From a virus: 64,000 nt of DNA. The translations under genes were made by a program, and so were the position numbers. Positions 1 through 7,500 of the stretch are shown here, piece by piece (positions within the stretch are counted from its first letter, which is position 1; the number at the start of each line of letters is the position of its first letter). The notes under the pieces are model-generated. The model made no database searches, was not told the origin of the DNA, and saw only the letters and a program-made list of their open reading frames with translations. The DNA lies in IMG/VR virus record IMGVR_UViG_3300025141_000016, positions 186,001 through 250,000 of that record; one strand, 5' to 3'.

Positions 1-696
1 CTCGCGCTCGGCTTCGGCAAAGAACCCGTCGAGTTCTGCCTCCCTGTCGGTGCCTTCAACCCCCAACACCTGCTTCATCACCTGCCACTTGGCTTGTGAG
101 GGCAGCACGTTGAACCACGGATCGGGCTGCTTTCCCGGCTCCGGGTACGACAGGTAGTTGCAGGCACGGAACCCACACTCCCGATCAATGGCCTTGCGGC
201 TCTTGCCCGAAGCATCGAACAGGGCGCGTAGTTCCTTTTTCAAGACCACGATAGAGACATGGATCCGGCCCTGGTGCTTATCGAGAGCCTTTCCTATGGA
301 CATGGATTTCGGGAACCCGCTTCCGTAGGTCCATGCTTCCAGGCGCAGGTCCACGAGGCCAACCTCGGCCATCGCCGCTGTCATACGGTGAAACGTGCGA
401 GTCCCACTGAACGCCTTGACCACCCCTCCGGGGCGAAGGACACGGTAAATCTCATCCCACAGCGTCAGGGAAAACGCGATGCCAGTACCATCCCAAGTCT
501 TGCCCATGAACCCCCGACGATCCGTGCCCACACGAGCGCGTCCATACGGGTTGTCCACGAACTGACGGGAAGACCCCCCACGGCTCACCGAGGTCAGGTC
601 ATAGGGGGGGTCGCAGACCACAGCCCCAACTGACCCTTCCTCATATTCTCGGAGCACCTTCACGCAATCTCCGTATCGTAAAGTCAACGTCTGCAT
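1..696 (-). CDS. DNA amino-methyltransferase (partial, left edge)
   Basis: The gene reads leftward from ATG at 696 and stays open for 232 codons to the window edge. It should transfer a methyl group from S-adenosylmethionine to adenine N6 or cytosine N4 in DNA. The catalytic motif CDPPYDL is at residues 28-34, an LRPGG turn at 87-91 and YGSGFPKS at 124-131, a pattern usual in phage DNA methylases. Residues 147-225 are an extra insert of unknown role. The SAM-binding FxGxG motif would lie beyond the edge. It follows the next gene by 10 bases in one leftward operon. The family is confident; the target base is not known. Confidence 0.85.
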   Translation of the reverse strand, partial: MQTLTLRYGDCVKVLREYEEGSVGAVVCDPPYDLTSVSRGGSSRQFVDNPYGRARVGTDRRGFMGKTWDGTGIAFSLTLWDEIYRVLRPGGVVKAFSGTRTFHRMTAAMAEVGLVDLRLEAWTYGSGFPKSMSIGKALDKHQGRIHVSIVVLKKELRALFDASGKSRKAIDRECGFRACNYLSYPEPGKQPDPWFNVLPSQAKWQVMKQVLGVEGTDREAELDGFFAEAERE

Positions 697-706
697 CCCA
701 CCCCCC

Positions 707-1522
707 TCAAAAGCCAAACAGATCGTCAAGAGTCAACGTCACGGGTTTCCCCTCCTGGGCTTTCTTGATGGTGTCCAGATCCGACGTGACCTTCGCAGCG
801 TTCCACCCAGCTTCACGGGTGTTCCAATGACGAACGCGGCCTTCCGCGATGGTGAGGTATTCCTCCCCCATCTCGATACCGATGAACTCATGCCCCGTTC
901 GGAGACAAGCGATACCTGTCGTCCCTGACCCCATGAAGGGGTCGGCCACCACAGCATCCTGGGGCACGTCTGCCAACAGCCTCTCCATGATCCCGATGGG
1001 CTTCACGGTCGGGTGGATGTTCCGGCGTTTCTGGACTCGGTTCAGGCCGATGCCTTGGGCCGCTTCGTAGTCCTCACCATCAGAGATGGCCCCTTGTGCT
1101 CCCCCTGACATGCCGAACACCTGCTCGGGGAGATGGTCGAGCCCTTCCTCTCGCTCGGAACGGCTGGCCTTGGCGACGTAATGAAGGTGGTCCCCATCAC
1201 CGGGCTGGTCGGGGACCATGATGCAATCACGGACCTCAAAGCCTCCGTCCTCGGCGTAGCAAGCCCCCGTGTGTCCCGTGGGCTCGTCGTCGGGTGCCGC
1301 CAACATCAGGTGACCCCCTGGTTTCAGGACGCGGTGCGCTTCCTTGATCGCCTGGAGGTCATCGAGAGGGCTCTCCAACACGATGCCGTGGACGCTCTCA
1401 TCCTCATGCCCGGACCAGTCATAGCCAGGAGTTGCATGGATGAAGACCCCATCGATCCCCTCTGGGTCGCCAGGGGTGATCATCGTCCGCAAGTAGTCCA
1501 CCAGTTCAAAGTGCAGGCTCAT
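707..1522 (-). CDS. Divergent DNA methyltransferase-like protein
   Basis: This 271-residue protein has the SAM-binding motif DPFMGSGTTG at 194-203 and HPTVKP at 170-175, both diagnostic of beta-class DNA amino-methyltransferases. Where the catalytic (D/N/S)PP(Y/F/W) motif should sit, the chain reads ATPGYDW (residues 30-36), so the usual Pro-Pro is missing. An LKPGG turn follows at 66-70. It may be a methylase with an altered active site, or a non-catalytic relative. The ATG at 1522 overlaps the stop of the upstream gene (ATGA), and the DPPY methylase lies directly downstream, so they are cotranscribed. A longer upstream reading frame exists but lies over the neighbour. Confidence 0.75.
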   Translation of the reverse strand: MSLHFELVDYLRTMITPGDPEGIDGVFIHATPGYDWSGHEDESVHGIVLESPLDDLQAIKEAHRVLKPGGHLMLAAPDDEPTGHTGACYAEDGGFEVRDCIMVPDQPGDGDHLHYVAKASRSEREEGLDHLPEQVFGMSGGAQGAISDGEDYEAAQGIGLNRVQKRRNIHPTVKPIGIMERLLADVPQDAVVADPFMGSGTTGIACLRTGHEFIGIEMGEEYLTIAEGRVRHWNTREAGWNAAKVTSDLDTIKKAQEGKPVTLTLDDLFGF

Positions 1523-1845
1523 GCGCCCCCCTTGGGCTTCAAGAGTTCTTTCAGCACATCCATGACGGGTTCTCCCCACGCTTCTTCCGTCATCACCGCT
1601 CGGGTCACCGAGGGCGAAGCGTAGGGGCACGCGGGGCACCCCAAGTAGGTACAGATGCCCTTGCCTCCACGGAGTTGGGGCATCTCGGCATCCACAACCA
1701 CGGAACACAAGTGGCCCCCACAGTTGGGACACGGAGGGGTGTCTGCTGGAGCACGCTCCCAAGTAGGGGTGCCTGTGGGTTCGGGGTCAGGGAGTCCGTA
1801 ATCGCGCAGGCTCATGGCTTGTTCCGAGGTCAGAGGGTGTGCCAT
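1519..1845 (-). CDS. Small zinc-ribbon protein
   Basis: A protein of about 108 residues with four cysteines arranged CPNCGGHLC and CTYLGCPAC, so a zinc-binding fold is likely. The function is not recognised. ATGs at 1845 and 1815 are both possible and neither has a strong ribosome binding site. The stop overlaps the start of the methyltransferase-like gene by four bases, which implies translational coupling and a possible accessory role to it. Confidence 0.6.
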   Translation of the reverse strand: MAHPLTSEQAMSLRDYGLPDPEPTGTPTWERAPADTPPCPNCGGHLCSVVVDAEMPQLRGGKGICTYLGCPACPYASPSVTRAVMTEEAWGEPVMDVLKELLKPKGGA

Positions 1846-1879
1846 CTGTACCCGAGAGGGAGGGAGCCACAACCCCCCA

Positions 1880-2050
1880 CTACCAGATGGAGTCAGTGCG
1901 AGGCACCGGCTGGCCGTGCTGGCGCACCATCACGATCCCAACGACAATGAGAACCCCCACGCACAACCCCAGATGGACCGGAATGTAGAGGATCTTCTTC
2001 ACCCGAGGGCACTGGAAACGTGAACGGGGTCGGCGGCGGTTACCTCGCAT
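1880..2050 (-). CDS. Small membrane protein
   Basis: A 56-residue protein with an arginine-rich N-terminus, one hydrophobic segment near residues 22-42 (YIPVHLGLCVGVLIVVGIVM) and a short polar tail. AGGAGTG lies just before ATG 2050, which fixes the start. The charge pattern suggests a single-span membrane protein with the N-terminus in the cytoplasm. It is the first gene of the leftward methyltransferase operon. Function unknown. Confidence 0.6.
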   Translation of the reverse strand: MRGNRRRPRSRFQCPRVKKILYIPVHLGLCVGVLIVVGIVMVRQHGQPVPRTDSIW

Positions 2051-2161
2051 GGGATCACTCCTGGGACCAGTGGGGGGAGATAGCGAGATCCCAGCAAGCG
2101 GGGAGTAGACCACTCGTTTGACGCACGGGAGGAACCTCACATGGCACCACCCTACCCATCC

Positions 2162-2176
2162 GGTGAGGTGTCTATC
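2162..2176 (+). promoter_or_regulatory. Class-2 promoter motif before gene 2203
   Basis: GGTGA-GGTG-TCTATC matches the recurring GGTAR-N4-YCTATM motif with exact spacing and lies 27 bases before ATG 2203. Confidence 0.5.
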
Positions 2177-2202
2177 CCTTCCCCCATAGGAAGGAGGTGG
2201 CT

Positions 2203-2463
2203 ATGGAAGTCAATCCCAAAGACCCAAAGACCCTGATGGCTGCCGTTGTGGTGGTGGCAGGAGCCCTTGCGGGCGGATCCGTCCTCGGTTTCACTATCGA
2301 ACCAGAGGAAACAACTGCCCTCCGGGTAGCCAATGCGACCCTTACCGAACGGGCTTCCAACTTGGAAGCCCAAGTCGAAGGCTTGGAAGGCCGGGTAGGG
2401 GTGCTGGAGGAGATCGTAGCGGATTGCAGTAGGGTGGTCGCCGCCCTCAACACCCCCCAATAG
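2203..2463 (+). CDS. Membrane-anchored coiled-coil protein
   Basis: An 86-residue protein. Residues 10-32 are a hydrophobic span rich in Ala, Val and Gly, and residues 40-75 are a heptad-like coiled coil (LEAQVEGLEGRVGVLEEIV). A perfect AAGGAGGT five bases before ATG 2203 fixes the start. The next gene has the same plan (membrane segment, then coiled coil). The pair resembles spanin- or holin-accessory-like lysis proteins in layout only; no family is recognised. Confidence 0.6.
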   Translation: MEVNPKDPKTLMAAVVVVAGALAGGSVLGFTIEPEETTALRVANATLTERASNLEAQVEGLEGRVGVLEEIVADCSRVVAALNTPQ

Positions 2464-2472
2464 AGGTCCACC

Positions 2473-2769
2473 ATGCCCACCAAAACCCCTTCCTTTGTTC
2501 TTGTGCTCGGACTCTCCCTTGCGGTGGTCACAGGTGGGCTCATCGCTGCCTTCCTGCCCCCACCAGTGTACGCCCAGGATAGCGAAGACACCTTGCAACA
2601 GGACGTGAAGTCTCTGGAAGAACGCATCCAGCAATACGGGCAGAACCTACCTGTCCCCCAAGGTCCGACACGCGAGGAACTTCAAGCGCGGATCACCGAA
2701 CTGGAAGCCGAACTGGCAACCTCCAAGGCCGCGTTGACAGCGTGCCAAAAGGCCGCCACAGAGGAATGA
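2473..2769 (+). CDS. Secreted or anchored coiled-coil protein
   Basis: A 98-residue protein. A hydrophobic N-terminal segment (residues 8-26) followed by PPPVYAQDS looks like a signal peptide with an AQ-D cleavage region. A long coiled coil follows (LQARITELEAELATSKAAL near 70-88). GAGGT lies before the ATG. It partners the preceding membrane coiled-coil gene and overlaps the next gene (ATGA). Spanin-like organisation is possible but unproven. Confidence 0.6.
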   Translation: MPTKTPSFVLVLGLSLAVVTGGLIAAFLPPPVYAQDSEDTLQQDVKSLEERIQQYGQNLPVPQGPTREELQARITELEAELATSKAALTACQKAATEE

Positions 2770-2972
2770 TCAAGGTCACGGAAGTTCAATGGGCGGTGTT
2801 GGAAACCATGCGGGGCACTGACCGCATCTACCGGCCTCGGAGCAGCTTGGAACGCCTGGAGAAGAAAGGGCTCGTGAGCGGCAACCGGAAAGCCGGATGG
2901 ACCCTCACCGACAAGGGCAAACTCCTCACCCGTACAGCGGTGTCCTCTCTGTCGGCACACTCAATCGAGTAG
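2766..2972 (+). CDS. Small winged-helix DNA-binding protein
   Basis: A 68-residue protein. The pattern of RSSLERLEKKGLVSGN followed by GWTLTDKGKLL is the recognition helix and wing of a MarR/PadR-like winged helix. The start at 2766 overlaps the previous stop (ATGA), so translation is coupled. It may regulate transcription locally; the target is unknown. Confidence 0.65.
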   Translation: MIKVTEVQWAVLETMRGTDRIYRPRSSLERLEKKGLVSGNRKAGWTLTDKGKLLTRTAVSSLSAHSIE

Positions 2973-2980
2973 GGACTGTT

Positions 2981-3643
2981 TCAGTCAGCCATAAAACCGA
3001 GTTGGACCCCGGCTGGGACCGCCCATGCGTAGGGCTCATCCCAATCCATCTGCCCGTGCTTGACAGCCCACTTTGCCAGCCACAGCAGGTAGGCTTCCAA
3101 CGACTTCTGCATCGGGATCTTGACGTTCGTGGGGAGGCGGATCTCGGTGAGATCCTTGATGTTCTTGAAGATTTGCTTGTCTGGAATCTGGTCCGTCAGC
3201 TTGTACCCCTTTTCTCGGGCGGCCAACTGGTCGAACGAGAGTTTCAGCTTCATCTTTGCCATGAAGGGGAAGATGCGATCTGGGGCGTATTGCGCCGACA
3301 TACCAGCGAGACGGGCCAGTCTCTCCCGACGGGAATCATGCTTCGCCGTTGCGGTGCCGGGACACTTGGATGCGGTACGCTTCATCCCCCGGAGAGCCTT
3401 GCCCACCATAGACAGCGCATCTCCCACAAGGTCATTGACCTCTCCGCTCATGCCCTGGGATTCCAAGTAGCGTGCGGTATCCGTCAAAGCGTCTTCTGCT
3501 TTGGTGAGTTTGGGCTTGGCCGTGGCCCAAACGTAGTCCCAGTTGCCAGCCAACTTCGCCAGGATCTTCCGGCGCGTGGGGTCACCCTTGGGAAGCCCAG
3601 CGGCTTTGTGGATGAGTGCGAAACGGTCGGGGTCAGTAGGCAT
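2981..3643 (-). CDS. Tag-A protein, unknown
   Basis: A 220-residue protein that opens with a tag-A variant (FALIHKAAGLPKGDPTRRK, residues 8-26), then a basic alpha-helical body with no recognised fold. GGAG lies just before ATG 3643, and a class-2 promoter motif lies 41 bases upstream. The tag is shared with more than ten otherwise unrelated proteins here; packaging or processing is the inferred role. It is convergent with the winged-helix gene. Confidence 0.7.
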   Translation of the reverse strand: MPTDPDRFALIHKAAGLPKGDPTRRKILAKLAGNWDYVWATAKPKLTKAEDALTDTARYLESQGMSGEVNDLVGDALSMVGKALRGMKRTASKCPGTATAKHDSRRERLARLAGMSAQYAPDRIFPFMAKMKLKLSFDQLAAREKGYKLTDQIPDKQIFKNIKDLTEIRLPTNVKIPMQKSLEAYLLWLAKWAVKHGQMDWDEPYAWAVPAGVQLGFMAD

Positions 3644-3683
3644 GGAAGGCTCCAGTGCGGGATGCTGCTTACCCTCCCCGCCC

Positions 3684-3698
3684 TATAGAAAACCTACC
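3684..3698 (-). promoter_or_regulatory. Class-2 promoter motif before gene 3643
   Basis: On the minus strand GGTAG-GTTT-TCTATA, a full match to GGTAR-N4-YCTATM, 41 bases before the ATG at 3643. Confidence 0.55.
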
Positions 3699-3771
3699 CA
3701 CCCCAAAAAACTGACCGACTCGTGTCCGTTTGGCGGTTCTCGTTTCGTTTCCACCTATGGAGGAACGACCC

Positions 3772-4275
3772 ATGACCATCATCGGAACCCTTATCACCCT
3801 GCGCTACCCCCTCTCCGAAGCGGAGATCGAAGCCGTCATCAAAGACCGTGAGCGGACCTACCGCAAGACACGGGAATCCCTCGACCGAGTAGAGGGAGAG
3901 TGGGCCGACCGCATCCGTGCCCACATGGACTCTCCCCGCGCCAAGAAGCGTTGGGAAGTCGAGATGGAAGGGCTCCGTCGCATCTACCGCGTGTCCCCCG
4001 AGGACCGCCTACGGAACGAGTTGGACTTCTGGCAGCGGACGGAGGAGAGGTTGATGGAAGACCGGGAGGAGCCCAACGACTACCCCCTCCTCCCCTGGAT
4101 CTACAGTGCCCAGCGGGCACTGCGAAGGGACGACTTCTGGAAAGCCGTCCTCGTCCTGCGGGAAGCACTGGCTTCGGGCGTTCAAGTCCCCGAGGGCCTT
4201 GATGTTCTCCACGGGGAGATTTGGGAGGACGTGGACGTACCCCCTGTGGTCGATGCCCGAGCATGGCCCTCGTGA
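3772..4275 (+). CDS. Conserved phage protein, paralogue of 18053-18574
   Basis: A 167-residue, highly charged protein. The start at 3772 follows GGAGGAACGACCC. It resembles the leftward gene at 18053-18574 in both halves: YPLSEAEIEAVI versus FPLSEMEINTVL near the N-terminus, and PWIYSAQRAL...DFWKAVLVLREAL versus PWLRRALRAI...DFDLAFNIIRDLN near the C-terminus. Function unknown. Confidence 0.7.
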   Translation: MTIIGTLITLRYPLSEAEIEAVIKDRERTYRKTRESLDRVEGEWADRIRAHMDSPRAKKRWEVEMEGLRRIYRVSPEDRLRNELDFWQRTEERLMEDREEPNDYPLLPWIYSAQRALRRDDFWKAVLVLREALASGVQVPEGLDVLHGEIWEDVDVPPVVDARAWPS

Positions 4276-4337
4276 CCCCTTCGTATCCGCTTGGGGGCAC
4301 CCACTCCGTCTCTACCTATACAACCCCCGGAGATCCC

Positions 4338-4394
4338 ATGAGCATGAGCACACCCATCTGGGAGATGAAGGACATAGATCCATCACCCATATGA
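4338..4394 (+). CDS. Possible 18-residue leader peptide
   Basis: A tiny reading frame (MSMSTPIWEMKDIDPSPI) with a good CCGGAGATCCC ribosome binding site and a CCTATA element upstream. It ends 57 bases before the tagged mini-gene at 4451. It could be a leader peptide, a gene remnant or chance. Confidence 0.3.
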   Translation: MSMSTPIWEMKDIDPSPI

Positions 4395-4404
4395 CCCCTG
4401 CATC

Positions 4405-4419
4405 GGTAAGGTGGCTATG
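4405..4419 (+). promoter_or_regulatory. Class-2 promoter motif before gene 4451
   Basis: GGTAA-GGTG-GCTATG keeps the motif spacing with a variant last hexamer; it is 32 bases before ATG 4451. Confidence 0.4.
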
Positions 4420-4450
4420 GACTCGTCACAGGGTAGACGGAGACTCGTCC

Positions 4451-4588
4451 ATGCCTATTACCGCCACCAACCGAAGAACCCTCATCCGAAAAGCTGCTTC
4501 CCTACCCGTGGGATTGGCTCGGGAGGTCCAGTCGGCTCTGGGGGGTGGGAAGCTACCTGACGAGTTCGATGAGCACAGCTTTGAATGA
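4451..4588 (+). CDS. Minimal tag-A peptide (45 residues)
   Basis: GGAGAC precedes the ATG. The first 30 residues are tag A (RRTLIRKAASLPVG, then a divergent LAREVQSAL), and only about 15 acidic residues follow, so almost the whole product is tag. Its stop overlaps the ATG of the giant chain at 4585. It may be a stand-alone tag, or a tag that has lost its cargo by a deletion between the tag and the next gene. Confidence 0.6.
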   Translation: MPITATNRRTLIRKAASLPVGLAREVQSALGGGKLPDEFDEHSFE

Positions 4589-7500
4589 TGCCCAGGCCCT
4601 CCCATAAACGAGTCGCCCGTCGTTACGCTTCCCGCACCGCGAGTGAAGCAGAGAGGTTCCCCCACGGTCCCAATGGCCCCAAGGCCGATGAGTGGTTCAG
4701 GGCATGGAGAGCACGAATAGGCCCCTACATGAGAGGAGCCTGTTACGACTTGGCGGGGTTCCTTCACGATGAAGGCGGGTTTCCCGTATGGGGGGTGATT
4801 GATGAAGACGGTATCATCGCCCACGCCTTCGCGTACAACCCCCGCATCCGAAAGGGCTTGGATGCTCGGGGTGAGGTAGACCCCGAAGATATGATGGATG
4901 GGGTAATCGGTGCCGAAAGTGTCCGTCCCCTGACCAAGAAAGAGAACCGATCTCTGTGCTCCAGATGGGGCTCCGACGAACGTGACTTCGCCCAACAGTT
5001 CGGGAAATACCTTTGGGATTTACGGGGGAGTCGTCTCGGAGCAGCCTTACGCACCGCGACCTCTACCAAGATCCCCGCAAAGACTGTCTACGCAGGGGGG
5101 TGGGAATGGAACAAGGGAGGCTTCGCGGACTGGCCTTCATTCCGACGCAAGCCCAAAAGAGAGCAGATCGCGTGGGCGAAGGAATACGTTGGCTCTGGTA
5201 TCCGCGAGCCCGTTGAGGTCACCGTGTACTCGGACGGGGGCGTGGGGTTTACGGACGGCCACCATCGAGTCATGGCGGGAACACTGCTCGACATTGAGAT
5301 CCCCGTGCGGGTCAAGTCCCGCAACTTCGACAAAGACCTGTGGCCTGACCTCCTTGCTCTGTTGAAGGCTGGGTACACACCCAAGCAGTACAACCCGCAG
5401 GGGTGGAAGCTAACCAACTCCGGTGTGCCGCCCCTGGAGGTTGTTCGCCGTGGTCCCAACGCCGCTGACGAATGGATCATGTCGAACGAGAGGGTCAAGA
5501 CCGCAGCCCGTCCCATCCGTCTCCCGACACGGGAGATCAAGGCTCTCGCCAAGAAGTTGGCGCAGCGGCTCTACCAGTGGGGGCTGCCGAAGCCCGGTCG
5601 GGTGATCGCACAGGAGTACCTGCCTCTCACCAACGTCATGGGTGACGAGGTGGAGGTCGAGATTCTACTGACGGGTACGCCCAATAAGTGGCGTGACCCG
5701 TTCAGCAGCGAACTGGTCCAAGGCGGATTCGCTCTGACGCATAAGAGGTCCGATAATCCTTTGGTGCGGATCTTTGTGAACCCGGACTTGGGCACCCGGA
5801 CGTTTGAGATGCGACCTCGCAGGATTGTCGAGAGCGAGTTGTACGAAATCCTTGCTCACGAACTCACCCATGCCGCAGACACATGGCTGGGCAAAGGCTC
5901 GGCGGTGGGCGCACTGGAAGGGCTGGGGCCGGGTTCCCACCACAACCACCCGGCAGAGGTCAAGGCACTGATGCGGGACGTGGTGACGCACCTTGAAGAT
6001 GGCGAGTACGTCCGCGAGTTGATGGGCTACGGCATGGACTTCAACACGGCTTTCCGCGAGGCACTGAAGGAAACCCAGTGGCCGGACATTGAGCCCTACC
6101 TGACTCCGAAGAACCAGAAGACCATCCTCAAAGGGGTCTACACCCACCTCCAAGACCAAGGGCTCACCAAGGCCGCGAGCAGGACCGCTGGAGGGTTCCG
6201 TCGGATCATTGATGAGATCGAAGACAAGACAGGCTTGGAGGCCAAGGTCGAGGCCGGGGCTGACAACATCAAGATCGAGTTGAAGCGCGGGACGAAGATA
6301 GTCGGCTACTTCCGAGCCTCGACGGTAGACCCAAACAGCTTCCAATGGAAGGGGGCTCCTCTGGACTGCAAAGAGGCGTGGGGTCAGATAGGGGAGCCGC
6401 CAGTCTGGATTGTCCGAGGAGCCCTGCTGAGTTGGTGGCTCCGAGGCAAGGGGTTCGGCAAGCTGCTCTACAAGGCATTGTTCTCCCACATCGCCTCCAA
6501 GAAGGGCGTTGTGGGTCCGAACCGTTGCTCCGGGGGAAACACATCACCGGATGCACAGCGGGTCTGGAAAAGCCTACGCTCGATGTACCCGAAGCATGGT
6601 CCCTTGATCGACTTGCGGAAGATGGCATCAGCCAGCCGAGTAGCCTCCCGGTTCCGCAGGATGGAAGCGGGAATGAGGACCGTCAAAGACCTTCCTGACG
6701 ACTGGTACGTCGAGATCACCGGTTCACTGTCGAATCTCGGCATCTATCTGCTGGACGGTGATGACAACACCGTAGGAAGTTTGGACATCCACCGGACAGG
6801 GGACTTCCTCCAAATCAACGAGATTCAGGCACGTCAGGGGTGGGGGCCGCTTCTTTACGATCTGGCTATGGAAGTCGCAAACGAGTTCAATGACGAGGGA
6901 CTAATGCCCGACCGTTCCTCGGTTTCGCGTGAAGCACGGGCGGTCTGGGAGCACTACCTCAATCGCCGTTCGGACGTTGAAGCGACCCTCTTGCCAGAGT
7001 GGGTACATGAACTCGCGGGTTCAGGGCACGTTCGCACACACTTGGACCGATATGAACCTGATTCCCCCCTGTCATACTCTTACCGGAAGACCACTGGAAA
7101 CCCGTTCATGCGGCAACTGGCGCTCCAAGGTCAGTTGGAGTCTGACGATTACTCTTTCGACCTCCCACGGGCCGCCGCCAGCCGTGTCGCCTCCCGGTAC
7201 GCAGGCCGAGCCTACTGCATCTGCTGGCCGACTGACGGATTGCTCTACGTCGAGGTGCCCAGCTACGACCACCTCCGCAATCTGTTGTTGACGCAGAAAT
7301 GGCGCGGGGACGCGCATTTGCGAACGAAGGACGGCTATGTCCCGTACTTCGGTGGCGGCATCGCCTTCAGCTTCACGAAGATGCGGATGAAGGGAGTCCA
7401 CCCCGTCTGGTACATCCGCAAGGGCTTCACAAAGCAACAGGCCGTGGCCCATCTGGTGGAGGATGGCTTGTTTGTGAGCGAGCGAGACGCGCTGCGTCAC

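Noticed and set aside
1-1522. The two methyltransferase genes as one broken gene
   Set aside because: Each has its own start, both begin a full-length fold, and the motifs are not complementary halves.
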